This document shows, one piece after another, positions 27,746 through 38,926 of a DNA stretch of 64,000 bases. Location: assembly GCF_000820305.1 (NCBI RefSeq), contig NZ_CDBH01000045.1:248001-312000 (forward strand), written 5' to 3'. The notes beneath the pieces were generated by a model, which was not told where the DNA came from, did not search any database, and was given only the letters and a program-made list of their open reading frames with translations. A program made the position numbers and the translations under genes. How positions within the stretch are numbered: position 1 is the first letter of the stretch; every line of letters starts with the position of its first letter. This stretch comes from Aeromonas dhakensis. Its GTDB lineage: Bacteria > Pseudomonadota > Gammaproteobacteria > Enterobacterales > Aeromonadaceae.

Positions 27746-28135
27746 ATGAGCCATATCCCGAGCGAACTGAAATATGCCACCTCCCACGAGTGGATCCGTG
27801 TCGAAGCCAACGGCGAGGCCGTGGTCGGTATCACCGAGCACGCCCAGGAGCTGCTGGGTGACATGGTGTTCGTCGATCTGCCGGAAGTGGGCAAGCAGGT
27901 CGGTGCCGGTGATGACTGCGCCGTGGCCGAGTCGGTCAAGGCTGCCTCTGACATCTACAGCCCGGTGAGCGGCGAGATCCTGGCCGTCAACGAAGAGCTG
28001 GAAGGCAGCCCCGAGCTGGTCAACTCCGACCCCTACGGTGCCGGCTGGCTGTTCCGCATCAAGCTGGATGACGCGGGCGAGCTCGCCAACCTGCTGGATG
28101 CCGAAGGCTACCAGAACGTGGTGGACGAAGAGTAA
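27746..28135 (+). CDS. gcvH: Glycine cleavage system H protein
   Basis: This 129-residue lipoyl carrier protein has the lipoylation site Lys65 in [15 protein letters not shown], the same position as E. coli GcvH. It shuttles the aminomethyl group between GcvP, GcvT and the lipoamide dehydrogenase. The ribosome site AAGGAAG lies seven bases before the ATG. Confidence 0.98.
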   Translation: MSHIPSELKYATSHEWIRVEANGEAVVGITEHAQELLGDMVFVDLPEVGKQVGAGDDCAVAESVKAASDIYSPVSGEILAVNEELEGSPELVNSDPYGAGWLFRIKLDDAGELANLLDAEGYQNVVDEE

Positions 28136-28141
28136 TGCCCC

Positions 28142-28171
28142 CGGGCCCTGCCAATCGCGCAGGGCCCGTTT
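28142..28171 (+). terminator. Attenuator-like hairpin between gcvH and gcvP
   Basis: Arms gggccctg and cagggccc with a nine-base loop are followed by GTTTG. The short T run makes it a weak terminator that could set the ratio of gcvH to gcvP expression. Confidence 0.5.
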
Positions 28172-28388
28172 GTATGCATGCCCGTCGGCCAGGAGGCCGG
28201 CCGGTGAGGGTGAAGTCGTCCGTCCCGGTTTGCCCGCGGCAAACCGGGCAGCCACAAGACGATCCCCTGTCGCTATGAGCGACACCCGGTGCCGGCAGGG
28301 GCCACCCTGCCACCCGAACATGAGTGAAGCCGGCCGAGGCCGGCTGTCAGGCACTTAGTTATCAGGACTTTTTATCAGGAATAGGGAA
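28172..28388 (+). other. gcvH-gcvP spacer
   Basis: The rest of the 253-bp spacer contains another perfect hairpin (cccggtttg / caaaccggg, about 28226-28250) and a GCCGGC-rich inverted repeat near 28330-28347. No open frame with a start signal is visible. Confidence 0.5.
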
Positions 28389-31265
28389 ATGACCCAGTCA
28401 CTGTTTGAACTCGAGCAAAAAACCGATTTCATCCGCCGTCACATCGGGCCGGGTGAGGAAGATCTGCGCGCCCTGCTGGCCGTGGTGGGCGCCGAGAGCC
28501 TGGACGATCTGATTGAGCAGACGGTCCCCGCCGCCATTCGCCGGCCGGGCCCGCTCGGCATCGGTGCCTCCATGACCGAAGTGGAAGCGCTGGCCAAGCT
28601 CAAGGGCTATGCCGCCCAGAACAAGGTGGCCAAGAGCTACATCGGCATGGGTTATCACGACACCCACGTGCCCCACGTCATCCTGCGCAACGTGCTGGAA
28701 AATCCGGGCTGGTACACCGCCTACACCCCGTACCAGCCGGAGCTGGCACAGGGCCGTCTCGAAGCCCTGCTCAACTTCCAGCAGCTGACCCTGGATCTTA
28801 CCGGCATGGATCTGGCCAGTGCCTCCCTGCTGGATGAGGCGACCGCCGCCGCCGAGGCGATGGCGCTGGCCAAGCGGATGGCCAAGTCCAAATCCCACCT
28901 CTTCTTCGTGGCCGACGACGTGCACCCGCAGGTGATCGACGTGGTCAAGGAGCGGGCGGTCCACTTCGGCTTTGACGTGGCAGTCGGCCCGGCCGAGCAG
29001 GCCTGCGCCGAAGAGGTGTTCGGTGCCCTGTTCCAGTACCCCACCACCACGGGGGAAGTGAAAGATCTGCGGGCGCTTATCGCCGCGGTGCAGGCCCAGA
29101 AAGGGCTGGCCTGCGTCAGTGCCGACCTGCTCTCCCTGCTGTTGCTCAAATCTCCGGGTGAGCTGGGTGCCGACGTGGTGCTGGGTTCGGCCCAGCGCTT
29201 CGGCGTGCCCATGGGCTACGGTGGCCCCCACGCCGCCTTCTTCGCCACCCGTGATGCCTACAAACGCTCCATGCCGGGCCGCATCATCGGCGTCTCCAAG
29301 GATGCCCGCGGCAAGGCCGCCCTGCGCATGGCGATGCAGACCCGCGAGCAGCATATCCGCCGCGAGAAGGCCAACTCCAACATCTGTACCGCCCAGGTGC
29401 TGCTGGCCAACATGGCGAGCTTCTACGCCGTCTACCACGGCCCGGTGGGACTGAAAACCATCGCTTTCCGCGTGCACCGTCTGACCACCATTCTGGCGCT
29501 CGGTCTGAAGGCCAAGGGCGTGGCCCTCAAGCATGCCAGCTGGTTCGATACCCTGACCGTACAGACCGCCGACAAGGCTGCGCTGATCGCCAAGGCCGAG
29601 GGGCTCGGCATCAACCTGCGCGCGGATCTGGACGGTGCGGTGGGTGTCTCCCTCTCCGAGACCACCACACGTGGCGATGTGGCCGAGCTGTTTGAACTGT
29701 TCCTGGGCACAGGGCACGGTCTGGACATCGAGGCCCTCGACAAGGCGGCCCAGACCCATCACGCCATCCCGCAGGATCTGCTGCGCATCGACGCCGTGCT
29801 GACCCACGAGGTGTTCAACAAGTACCACTCCGAGACCGAGATGCTGCGCTACATCCACCGTCTCGAAGCCAAAGATCTGGCCCTCAACTATGCCATGATT
29901 TCCCTGGGCTCCTGCACCATGAAGCTCAACGCTACCGCCGAGATGATCCCGGTGACCTGGCCCGAGTTTGGCAAGCTGCACCCGTTCGCCCCGCTGGCCC
30001 AGGCCAAGGGTTATCAGCTGCTGCTGGCCGACCTCGAAAACTGGCTGGTGAAGGTGACCGGTTACGATGCGGTCTGCATGCAGCCCAACTCCGGCGCCCA
30101 GGGCGAATACGCCGGTCTGCTCGCCATCAAGAAGTACCACGAGTCCCGCGGCGAGGGGCATCGCGACATCTGCCTCATTCCAGCGTCCGCGCACGGTACC
30201 AACCCGGCCTCCGCCCAGATGGCAGGCCTGCGGGTCATCGTGACCGCCTGTGACAAGTCGGGCAACGTGGATCTGGACGACCTGCGCGCCAAGGCCGCCG
30301 AGGCGGGGGATCAGCTCTCCTGTCTGATGGTGACCTATCCCTCCACCCACGGGGTGTACGAGGAGACCATCAAGGAGGTGTGCGACATCGTTCACCAGCA
30401 CGGTGGTCAGGTCTATCTGGACGGCGCCAACATGAATGCGCAAGTTGGGTTGACGGCGCCGGGCTTTATCGGGGCGGATGTCTCTCACTTGAATCTGCAC
30501 AAGACCTTCGCCATTCCTCACGGCGGTGGCGGCCCGGGCATGGGCCCCATCGGCGTGAAGAAACACCTGGCACCGTTCGTGGCCGGTCATGCCGTGGTCA
30601 AGACCGACAAGGAGAGCCGCAACAACGGCGCCGTGTCGGCGGCACCGTTCGGCTCGGCCAGCATCCTGCCCATCAGCTGGATGTATATCGCCATGCTGGG
30701 GGACGAGGGGCTGAAGAAATCCACCCAGGTGGCCATTCTCAACGCCAACTACCTGGCCAAGAAGCTGGGTGAATCCTTCCCCGTGCTCTACTCCGGTCGC
30801 AACGGTCGGGTGGCTCACGAGTGCATCCTGGATATCCGCCCGCTCAAAGAAGCCTCTGGCATCAGCGAGATGGACGTGGCCAAGCGGTTGATGGACTACG
30901 GTTTCCACGCGCCGACCATGAGCTTCCCGGTTGCGGGTACCCTGATGGTCGAGCCGACCGAGTCGGAATCCAAGCGCGAGCTGGACCGCTTCGTGGAGGC
31001 GATGACCGCCATCCGTGCCGAGATCGCCAAGGTGCAGGACGGCCACTGGAGCCTCGCCGACAACCCGCTGGTGCATGCCCCGCATACCCAGGATGACGTG
31101 ATGGACGCTGAGTGGAATCGTGGCTACAGCCGCGCCGAGGCGGTCTTCCCGTCGGACGCCGTGCGCGCCGCCAAGCTGTGGCCGTCGGTCAACCGCATCG
31201 ACGATGTCTACGGCGATCGCAACTTGTTCTGCTCCTGCATCCCGACCGAGGACTACGCCAAGTAA
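28389..31265 (+). CDS. gcvP: Glycine dehydrogenase (decarboxylating), P protein
   Basis: This 958-residue protein is close in length to E. coli GcvP (957). It is a fused two-domain PLP enzyme, with the PLP lysine at Lys705 in [17 protein letters not shown]. It decarboxylates glycine and loads the methylamine onto the lipoyl arm of GcvH. The very long minus-strand open frame over it (28398-31415) is a codon-bias shadow. Confidence 0.98.
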   Translation: MTQSLFELEQKTDFIRRHIGPGEEDLRALLAVVGAESLDDLIEQTVPAAIRRPGPLGIGASMTEVEALAKLKGYAAQNKVAKSYIGMGYHDTHVPHVILRNVLENPGWYTAYTPYQPELAQGRLEALLNFQQLTLDLTGMDLASASLLDEATAAAEAMALAKRMAKSKSHLFFVADDVHPQVIDVVKERAVHFGFDVAVGPAEQACAEEVFGALFQYPTTTGEVKDLRALIAAVQAQKGLACVSADLLSLLLLKSPGELGADVVLGSAQRFGVPMGYGGPHAAFFATRDAYKRSMPGRIIGVSKDARGKAALRMAMQTREQHIRREKANSNICTAQVLLANMASFYAVYHGPVGLKTIAFRVHRLTTILALGLKAKGVALKHASWFDTLTVQTADKAALIAKAEGLGINLRADLDGAVGVSLSETTTRGDVAELFELFLGTGHGLDIEALDKAAQTHHAIPQDLLRIDAVLTHEVFNKYHSETEMLRYIHRLEAKDLALNYAMISLGSCTMKLNATAEMIPVTWPEFGKLHPFAPLAQAKGYQLLLADLENWLVKVTGYDAVCMQPNSGAQGEYAGLLAIKKYHESRGEGHRDICLIPASAHGTNPASAQMAGLRVIVTACDKSGNVDLDDLRAKAAEAGDQLSCLMVTYPSTHGVYEETIKEVCDIVHQHGGQVYLDGANMNAQVGLTAPGFIGADVSHLNLHKTFAIPHGGGGPGMGPIGVKKHLAPFVAGHAVVKTDKESRNNGAVSAAPFGSASILPISWMYIAMLGDEGLKKSTQVAILNANYLAKKLGESFPVLYSGRNGRVAHECILDIRPLKEASGISEMDVAKRLMDYGFHAPTMSFPVAGTLMVEPTESESKRELDRFVEAMTAIRAEIAKVQDGHWSLADNPLVHAPHTQDDVMDAEWNRGYSRAEAVFPSDAVRAAKLWPSVNRIDDVYGDRNLFCSCIPTEDYAK

Positions 31266-31370
31266 GCGCAGGTGCTCAGCGTGACCTGGTAAACAATGAC
31301 CTGGTAAAAAAGGCCCTGCATCGGCAGGGCCTGGTCGGGCAATAGGGCTGAGCAGAGCTATCAAGGTGTC

Positions 31371-31407
31371 AAAATCCGAAACCCGTTGGCGGGTTTCGGA
31401 TTTTTTT
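31371..31407. terminator. Bidirectional terminator between gcvP and atsB
   Basis: A 13-14 bp stem, aatccgaaacccg / cgggtttcggatt, with loop TTGG is followed by a T run, and an A run precedes it. A weaker hairpin, ggccctgc / gcagggcc, lies upstream at about 31309-31331. Confidence 0.88.
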
Positions 31408-31445
31408 ATGGGCATTTGGCAGACCCGGAACCGGGACCTGCCGGC

Positions 31446-32744
31446 TTATCTGCCCTGCTGCTGCGTCGTCAACACCTGGGCTATGCCTGCCAGTATGGGG
31501 GCGGCGTAGTCGAAGAAGTGCTTGATCCCGGGGCAGAGGTAGTTCAGGCCAAGCTCGCCATCCGGGGCCCTGATCAGGCGATTCTTGGGGCATTCGCCCC
31601 AGCAGAGCGTCAGGTAGGGGCACTGGCGGCAATATTCGGGCAGGCTGTCCCGCTTGGACATGCCAAAGGCCTCCTGGCGGGTGGAGAAGGCCATGTGGCT
31701 CAAGGGGCGTTGTTTGATATCCCCCAGCCGGTACTCCGGATAGACGAAGTGATCGCAGGAGAAGACGCTGCCATCGTGCTCGATGGCCAGGGCCTTGCCG
31801 CAAAACTCGGCGGTAACGCAGAGCTGGGAGGGGTATCCCATGGTCTGGGCCACGGCGGTTTCGAACAGATTGACCAGCACGCGCCCCAGGTCGTTGTTGA
31901 CCCACTCCTCGAACACGGTTGCCAGAAAGGTGCCCCAGTCATCGGGATCCACCGACCAGTCCGTGACGATCGACATGGGGTGGCCAGGTTTGCTCAGCTC
32001 ACTGCCGACCAGGGGCAGCATGCTGTCGTTCCAGAATTGCGGGGCCGTGCGCTTGAAGTCGCTGGCCTCGACGCAGGGGGTGAACTGGATGTAGCTGGCC
32101 CCCAGCTCCCGGGTCAGAAAGCGATACACCTCGAGGGGATATTTTGCATTGTGCCGGTTGATGACGGTCAGGGCATTGAAGGGAACCTGATGCTGGCGCA
32201 GCAGCGCGGCCGCCGCCATCACCAGATCGAAGGTGGGTTTGCCGCTGCGGGTCACCCGGTATTTGTCGTGCAGTGCGCGGGGCCCGTCGATGGAGAGACC
32301 GACCAGAAAGCCGTGCTCCTTGAGAAACCGGCACCACTCGTCATTGAGCAGGATGCCGTTGGTCTGCAGGTCGTTGCGGATGCTGACCCCGGGCGGGCAA
32401 TGCTGTTGCTGTAGCGCCACTATCCGGCGAAAGTAGTCGATGCCGAGCAGAGTCGGTTCACCGCCCTGCCAGGAGAAGACGATCTCGTCGCCATCTTGCC
32501 CCTCTATGTAGCTGCGGATGAAGGTATCCAGCGTCTCTTCATCCATCCTGGGTTGTCTCGGTTGATGGAGCAGATCTTCCTTGTGCAGGTAGAAGCAATA
32601 TTGGCAATCAATGTTGCACTTGGAGCCCCCCGGTTTGGCCATGACGTGGAAGCGGCGGGCATAGGCGCCGCTGCTGTCACGGCTGGCGGTTTTGAGCGGG
32701 GTGACGTCCAGGTGCGTCGTGTCACGGGTCCGGATCTTGTTCAT
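31446..32744 (-). CDS. atsB: Anaerobic sulfatase-maturating enzyme (radical SAM, AtsB/anSME)
   Basis: This 432-residue protein has the radical-SAM cluster motif CxxxCxxC at Cys43, Cys47 and Cys50 (SKCNIDCQYCFYLHKED). A C-terminal SPASM-type cysteine set (EYCRQCPYLTLCWGECPKNR) can hold two auxiliary [4Fe-4S] clusters. The enzyme converts the active-site Ser or Cys of sulfatases into formylglycine without oxygen. The adjacent upstream gene is a Ser-type sulfatase, its evident client. I start at ATG 32742-32744; longer in-frame readings overlap the sulfatase coding region. Confidence 0.93.
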   Translation of the reverse strand: MNKIRTRDTTHLDVTPLKTASRDSSGAYARRFHVMAKPGGSKCNIDCQYCFYLHKEDLLHQPRQPRMDEETLDTFIRSYIEGQDGDEIVFSWQGGEPTLLGIDYFRRIVALQQQHCPPGVSIRNDLQTNGILLNDEWCRFLKEHGFLVGLSIDGPRALHDKYRVTRSGKPTFDLVMAAAALLRQHQVPFNALTVINRHNAKYPLEVYRFLTRELGASYIQFTPCVEASDFKRTAPQFWNDSMLPLVGSELSKPGHPMSIVTDWSVDPDDWGTFLATVFEEWVNNDLGRVLVNLFETAVAQTMGYPSQLCVTAEFCGKALAIEHDGSVFSCDHFVYPEYRLGDIKQRPLSHMAFSTRQEAFGMSKRDSLPEYCRQCPYLTLCWGECPKNRLIRAPDGELGLNYLCPGIKHFFDYAAPILAGIAQVLTTQQQGR

Positions 32745-32856
32745 CGTTACTCTGCTGGTGGCGGCGGGCGAGGTCGATACGGGGTGGATGTCTGACGAGG
32801 TGCCCAGCTCTGCCGCATGAAGAAGATGGCGGAGGGATAACCCTCCGCCGCGTGGT

Positions 32857-34431
<1,575 letters not shown>

Positions 34432-34605
34432 CTTTTCGCTCCGTGTAGGCTCAGAAAAAAACCTCGTTGGCCGAACGACTTGAGCATTCATGACACGACG
34501 GCCCGTTGAGCCCGGGGGCCTCATGCGAAGAATGACGCGGCAAGCCCCAGCTTATTACTTAACTGCCGACTAATAACCTGAATGTCAGTTGCGCCGTGTG
34601 CAGAG

Positions 34606-34621
34606 TGTGATGGCGATCTCA
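34606..34621. promoter_or_regulatory. Possible CRP site upstream of atsA
   Basis: TGTGATGGCGATCTCA matches TGTGA-N6-TCACA with one mismatch. It lies about 175 bp upstream of atsA. The rest of the 438-bp divergent region holds no gene I can support. Confidence 0.35.
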
Positions 34622-34869
34622 TGTCGCCGAGCAGACCTGCGTGATCGAGTTGTGCGTGGCAGGCGTGACAGGAAAAGGGTGAGGCGCCTCTTTATTCCGG
34701 CGCCATGAGAGGTCAATCTGGTCAGATAGATGATGTGCCGCCTGCTCAGAAGGAGGGGGGCGCGTGGGTCTGTGCCCGCGGCAACCGGATGACCACGAGG
34801 TACATCGGTATGGGGCGCTGGCAAGGCAAGCTGCAGCGCCATCAGGTGGCGACATGGCAGGAGAGAGGA

Positions 34870-35619
34870 ATGGACAATACCGAACGATTTTCAGCTCGCG
34901 TTGAGGCTTATGTGAAATACCGCCCCGGCTACCCGCCGGCCATGCTGGACTTTCTGGCCGATGAACTGGCCATGGGACCCGCTAGCCAGGTGGCCGACAT
35001 AGGAGCGGGCACCGGCATTCTGACGGCGCTGCTGGCCCCCCGGGTGGAGCGGGTCTGGGCAGTGGAGCCGAATCAGGAGATGCGCGAGGCGGCGCAGCAG
35101 TTGCTGGCCGGGGTTGCCAATGTCGGCTGGTCTGACGGCCGGGCTGAGATCACCGGTCTGCCGGATGGCTGTGTGGATCTCATCACGGTGGCCCAGGCGT
35201 TTCACTGGTTCGATCGTCCCGCCTTCAAGCAGGAGTGTCGGCGCCTGCTAAAGCCAGGTGGCAGAGTGGCCCTCATCTGGAACGACAGGCTGACTGACAC
35301 CCCGTTTCTAAAGGCCTACGAGGCGGGGCTGCGCACCTATTCGGGGGACTATGAGGAGGTCAATCATCGCAACCTGGGGGAGGCGGATTTTGCCGCCTTC
35401 TTCGAGGGATATTACCGGCTCGAGCGCTTCGCCAACCGTCAGCTGTTCGATCTCGACGGGGTGCTGGGGCGGCTCAACTCCTCCTCCTATGCCCCCGTGG
35501 CCGGTTCGCAGGCCCATACCGAGTTGACGGCGCTGATTGCCCGGGAATTTGAGCGCCACGCCGTCAACGGTGTGATTGCCTTCAATTACAACACCCTGCT
35601 CTACAGCGGTCGGGTGTAG
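34870..35619 (+). CDS. Class I SAM-dependent methyltransferase
   Basis: This 249-residue protein has motif I VADIGAGTGILTALLAPRVE at about residues 39-58, the acidic end of strand 2 (WAVEPNQEM), and motif IV-like VDLITVAQAFHWFDRPAF. The family resembles yeast Crg1/Tmt1-type small-molecule methyltransferases. The substrate cannot be inferred from context. ATG 34870 follows AGGAG at good spacing; an in-frame extension to 34705 is unlikely. Confidence 0.85.
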   Translation: MDNTERFSARVEAYVKYRPGYPPAMLDFLADELAMGPASQVADIGAGTGILTALLAPRVERVWAVEPNQEMREAAQQLLAGVANVGWSDGRAEITGLPDGCVDLITVAQAFHWFDRPAFKQECRRLLKPGGRVALIWNDRLTDTPFLKAYEAGLRTYSGDYEEVNHRNLGEADFAAFFEGYYRLERFANRQLFDLDGVLGRLNSSSYAPVAGSQAHTELTALIAREFERHAVNGVIAFNYNTLLYSGRV

Positions 35620-35634
35620 CCGGGTCAGATAAAA

Positions 35635-35666
35635 GCGGCCCCTCGCATCGGGGGCGGAGGGGCCGC
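35635..35666 (+). repeat. Long inverted repeat after the methyltransferase gene
   Basis: Ten-base arms gcggcccctc / gaggggccgc enclose a 12-base loop. No T run follows, so it may be a 3'-end stabiliser. Confidence 0.5.
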
Positions 35667-35711
35667 AAGTGGGTAGTGCAATAGGCTTGCTGCGCGTGAG
35701 TTGCCGCCGGG

Positions 35712-35957
35712 CTAACCCTTGTTCAGGCCCAGCATGGCCATCGCCTTGGCCAGAGTATCGACGGATTCCTGATGCTTGCCCGCATTGTGCAGCGCTTCGC
35801 CTTCGGCCCGCAGTTTCTTCACCTGTGCCAGTTGCTCGGTGCTCAAAGGCGGGGACTTGGCCAGGGCATCGTCAATCTTCTTCATGTCGGCGGGACAGTG
35901 AAAGGCAAGCACGCTGCCGGTAAAGAGCAGGGTTAACAGAAACAGGGCTGGTTTCAT
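35712..35957 (-). CDS. Small secreted protein of unknown function
   Basis: This 81-residue protein begins MKPALFLLTLLFTGSVLAFH, a clear signal peptide cleaved near residue 18. The mature part of about 62 residues is helical and charged, with one Cys (HCPADMKKIDDALAK), and resembles small exported helical proteins common in Aeromonas and Pseudomonas. GAGGTAA precedes the ATG. No family name can be given. Confidence 0.7.
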   Translation of the reverse strand: MKPALFLLTLLFTGSVLAFHCPADMKKIDDALAKSPPLSTEQLAQVKKLRAEGEALHNAGKHQESVDTLAKAMAMLGLNKG

Positions 35958-36067
35958 CTTGATTACCTCGCTGGTGGACATCAGCAAGGATAGACCTCAC
36001 CGCCGCCCTTGTGTTGGCCGGCATCGCAACTCGATTCACTCTGCGAGAGGGGGTTGAGCTCTGCCCC

Positions 36068-37399
36068 TCAGACGCGGCCAGGGGCGATGCGGGGAAAGGA
36101 GAGGGTAAAGCAGCTGCCTTTGCCCGGCGCCGAGCGAGCCGTCAGGCCGCCACCCAGCACCGAGGTGGCGATGCGGCGGCAGATGGAGAGCCCCAGTCCG
36201 GAGCCCCCCTTGCCCAGTGTGGTGGTAAAGAAGGGATCGAAGATGTGGGCCAGTACGTTGGGCGCCATGCCGCGACCGTTGTCCAGTACCTCCAGGTGGA
36301 TGGACTGTTGGTCCTGATGAGCCCGGATCTCGATGCGTCCATCCTGGCGATCCCCGATGCCATGGAGGAGGGTGTTGTGGATCAGGTTGAGCAGCACCTG
36401 GCTGAGGGGGCCCGGGTAGCTGTCGCAGAGCAGCTCCTCGTCGATGAGATTGTGCAGCACGACCTGCTCAAACCCGGGGCCGGCCTTGAGGTTGGCCAGG
36501 TTGTCGTCGATGAGGCGCCTGAGATCGAAGCTGCGCCGGCTCTCCGAGGTCTGCTCGATGGCCACCTGCTTGAAGCTGCTGATCAGCTTGGCCGACTGGG
36601 TGATGGCCTGCAGGGCCAGCTCGCTCATCTCCTGGCTGGCGTGCACAAACTCCTCCAGCGTGGTGCGACGGATAGTCTGAGCCCCCAGCTGGGCGGCCAG
36701 CTGCCGGGTTTGCTCCTGCAGGGCCGTGGTGGCGATCAGGGCGTTGCCGATGGGGGTGTTCAGCTCATGGGAGATGCCGGCCACCATGGCCCCCAGCGCC
36801 GCCAGGGTTTCGGTGTGGATGAGCTCCTCCTGGGTTTTTTTCAGACTGTCGAGGGTGTGGGTCAACTGCGACTTGTGCTGCTCCAGCTCTTCTTGCGTCT
36901 CCTGCAGACGAATATTGTCGTAGAGGGTGTGCATACCCTGCTGCACCGAATCACGAAACTGCAGGAGCAATTGCCGGTAGAGGCCGCCGTAGTCGTTCTC
37001 CTCCCGGCTCAGCACGCAGATGGTGCCGAAGAGTCTGCCATCGGGCCAGCAGAGCGGCAGACCGCAATAGGAAATCATGCCGACTTTGATGTCCGGATTG
37101 TGCTGCCATTCGGGATCCTTGAGGGCATTGGGCACCAGAAGCTCCTGGCGGGTATCCATGACCCGTTCGCAATAAAGGCCGGAGTCGAGGTGCTCACGGG
37201 CCCCGGCCGGATAGCAGTTGTCCGGCGTCTGGCTGGTGATGAACACTTCTATCTCGCGAGGGTGTACCCGCATGATGAGCCCGGCCGGCACGTGAAACAG
37301 CTCAGCCATCAGGTTGACGGTCTTCTGCCAGGAGAGACGCAGGGAGTCCGGGATCTCGAACTCGGGGGCGATCGGGTACTTGGATAGGCTCGCAGACAT
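36068..37399 (-). CDS. Soluble GAF-domain sensor histidine kinase
   Basis: This 443-residue protein has no membrane segments. A GAF-like sensory domain spans about residues 20-150 (MISYCGLPLCWPDGRLFGTI), a coiled coil about 160-200, and then a HisKA-like H-box with His211 in GISHELNTPIGNAL. The catalytic domain has the N box (VLLNLIHNTLLHG) and G boxes (DNGRGMAP, GKGGSGLGLSICRR). It should autophosphorylate in response to a cytoplasmic signal. No response regulator gene is adjacent, so it is an orphan kinase. Start 37399 is supported by AGGAACG. Confidence 0.88.
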   Translation of the reverse strand: MSASLSKYPIAPEFEIPDSLRLSWQKTVNLMAELFHVPAGLIMRVHPREIEVFITSQTPDNCYPAGAREHLDSGLYCERVMDTRQELLVPNALKDPEWQHNPDIKVGMISYCGLPLCWPDGRLFGTICVLSREENDYGGLYRQLLLQFRDSVQQGMHTLYDNIRLQETQEELEQHKSQLTHTLDSLKKTQEELIHTETLAALGAMVAGISHELNTPIGNALIATTALQEQTRQLAAQLGAQTIRRTTLEEFVHASQEMSELALQAITQSAKLISSFKQVAIEQTSESRRSFDLRRLIDDNLANLKAGPGFEQVVLHNLIDEELLCDSYPGPLSQVLLNLIHNTLLHGIGDRQDGRIEIRAHQDQQSIHLEVLDNGRGMAPNVLAHIFDPFFTTTLGKGGSGLGLSICRRIATSVLGGGLTARSAPGKGSCFTLSFPRIAPGRV

Positions 37400-37570
37400 G
37401 AAGGCGTTCCTGTTTGCTGGGGCTGGGGTGAATGGACTGTATTCCCATTCTAGTTGTCCGGCGCGGGCCCTGCGTGTCATGCGTTGACTGACCCCGCGGG
37501 GTTGAAGCGAGCGGGAAGCAAACGGTACCATGACTGTTTTGCTCACAATTGCGCCAACCAGGGAGACCCC

Positions 37571-38863
37571 ATGACACTCGCAAGGTTCTTCTCACCCCTG
37601 ACCAGTCTGGTGATCTTCATTCTGGGTCACGGCATGTTCAACACCCTGCTGACGGTGCGCCTCTCTGCCGAGCAGGTATCGGCCCAGGCCATTGGCCTGG
37701 TCTCGGCCGCCTACTTCGGCGGTCTGGTGCTGGGGGCCTTCGTCAATGCCCGCCTCATCATCCGGGTGGGCCATATCCGGGCCTATGCGGCCTACGCCTC
37801 CCTGCTCTGCTTTCTGTTTCTGCTGCACGGCATGGTGGTAGAGCCGCTCAGCTGGGCGGCGCTGCGGCTGGTGGGGGGCTTTGCCACCGGCGGCCTGTTC
37901 GTGGTGCTGGAGTCCTGGATGCTGGTCTCCAGCACCCCGGCGAACCGGGGCCGGCTGATGTCTCTCTACATGATCCTGCTCTACGGCTCCCTGGCGCTGG
38001 GACAGCTGCTGCTCAAGTGGGTGGATCCCATGGTGCTGACCCCGTTCGCCCTGTGCGCCATGGCGGCGACCCTGTCGGTGATCCCGCTGGCTATCTCCCG
38101 GGTGGCGACCCCGGCCATGGTGGCGCCCCAGCCGGTCGGCGTCTTGGAACTGGTGCGGCTCACTCCGGCGGGGATGGGCAGCAGTTTTACCTCCGGTCTG
38201 GTGCTGGGGGCCATCTATGGCCTGTTGCCGCTCTATTTCACCGACAGCGGCTCGTCCCTCTCCCAGGTGGCGGAGATGATGGCGCTGGTGATCCTGGGGG
38301 GGATGTGCCTGCAGTACCCCATCGGTCGCCTCTCCGATCGCTACGACAGGCGAGGGGTGATCCTGCTGCTCGGCGCCGTTTTGGCGCTGCTGGCCCTGTT
38401 GATGGTGCTGCTGCCGGATGCCTGGCGCGGCCCCGCCGAGGGGGGGCTGGTGTTCCTGCTGGGAGGGATGGCGTTCTCCATCTATCCCCTGAGCCTCAGT
38501 CACGCCTGTGACGAGCTGCGTCCGGATCAGGTGCTGGGGGCCAATCAGGGGCTGCTGCTCGCTTACAGCCTGGGGGCCATGACCGGGCCGCTGCTGGCAC
38601 CGTTTGTCATGGCGCAGTTCGGGCCAGAGGGGCTGTTCGTCTACTTTGCCCTCTGCGGTCTGCTGCTGGCGGGTTATCTCGGCTGGCGCAGGCGGCAGCG
38701 GGCACCCATCCCCTTGGCCGAGCACCAGGTCTTCATGCCGGTGCCGCCCAATACCCCCATGACGGCGGAGCTGGAACCGAGAACGGATCTGGACGGGGAG
38801 GCGGTGCCCGCCAGCTACGCCACGCCCGGGCCGGATGAGGGCCAACCGTCGAAAGCCGGCTGA
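37571..38863 (+). CDS. MFS transporter, YcaD-like
   Basis: This 430-residue protein has 12 predicted membrane segments. Features include SAAYFGGLVLGAFVNARLII in helix 2 and the conserved central loop YPIGRLSDRYDRRGVILLLG. It ends in a hydrophilic proline-rich tail of about 45 residues. The family is related to YcaD, a transporter without an assigned substrate. ATG 37571 has GGGAGA five bases upstream. It is divergent from the sensor kinase gene, with about 170 bp between starts, so the kinase could influence it, but nothing shows that directly. Confidence 0.85.
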   Translation: MTLARFFSPLTSLVIFILGHGMFNTLLTVRLSAEQVSAQAIGLVSAAYFGGLVLGAFVNARLIIRVGHIRAYAAYASLLCFLFLLHGMVVEPLSWAALRLVGGFATGGLFVVLESWMLVSSTPANRGRLMSLYMILLYGSLALGQLLLKWVDPMVLTPFALCAMAATLSVIPLAISRVATPAMVAPQPVGVLELVRLTPAGMGSSFTSGLVLGAIYGLLPLYFTDSGSSLSQVAEMMALVILGGMCLQYPIGRLSDRYDRRGVILLLGAVLALLALLMVLLPDAWRGPAEGGLVFLLGGMAFSIYPLSLSHACDELRPDQVLGANQGLLLAYSLGAMTGPLLAPFVMAQFGPEGLFVYFALCGLLLAGYLGWRRRQRAPIPLAEHQVFMPVPPNTPMTAELEPRTDLDGEAVPASYATPGPDEGQPSKAG

Positions 38864-38880
38864 GCCTTTTCGCACCAATA

Positions 38881-38910
38881 AAAAAAGCCGACTCTGTGAG
38901 TCGGCTTTTT
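38881..38910. terminator. Bidirectional terminator between the MFS gene and ahpF
   Basis: Stem agccgactc / gagtcggct with a three-base loop lies between A6 and T5. Confidence 0.9.
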
Positions 38911-38926
38911 GTCCATCTGGTCGCTA

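Noticed and set aside
28398-31415. 1005-codon open frame antisense to gcvP
   Set aside because: High-GC third positions of gcvP remove stops on the opposite strand. The translation is His/Gly/Val/Gln-rich low-complexity and matches no family, while gcvP is certain.
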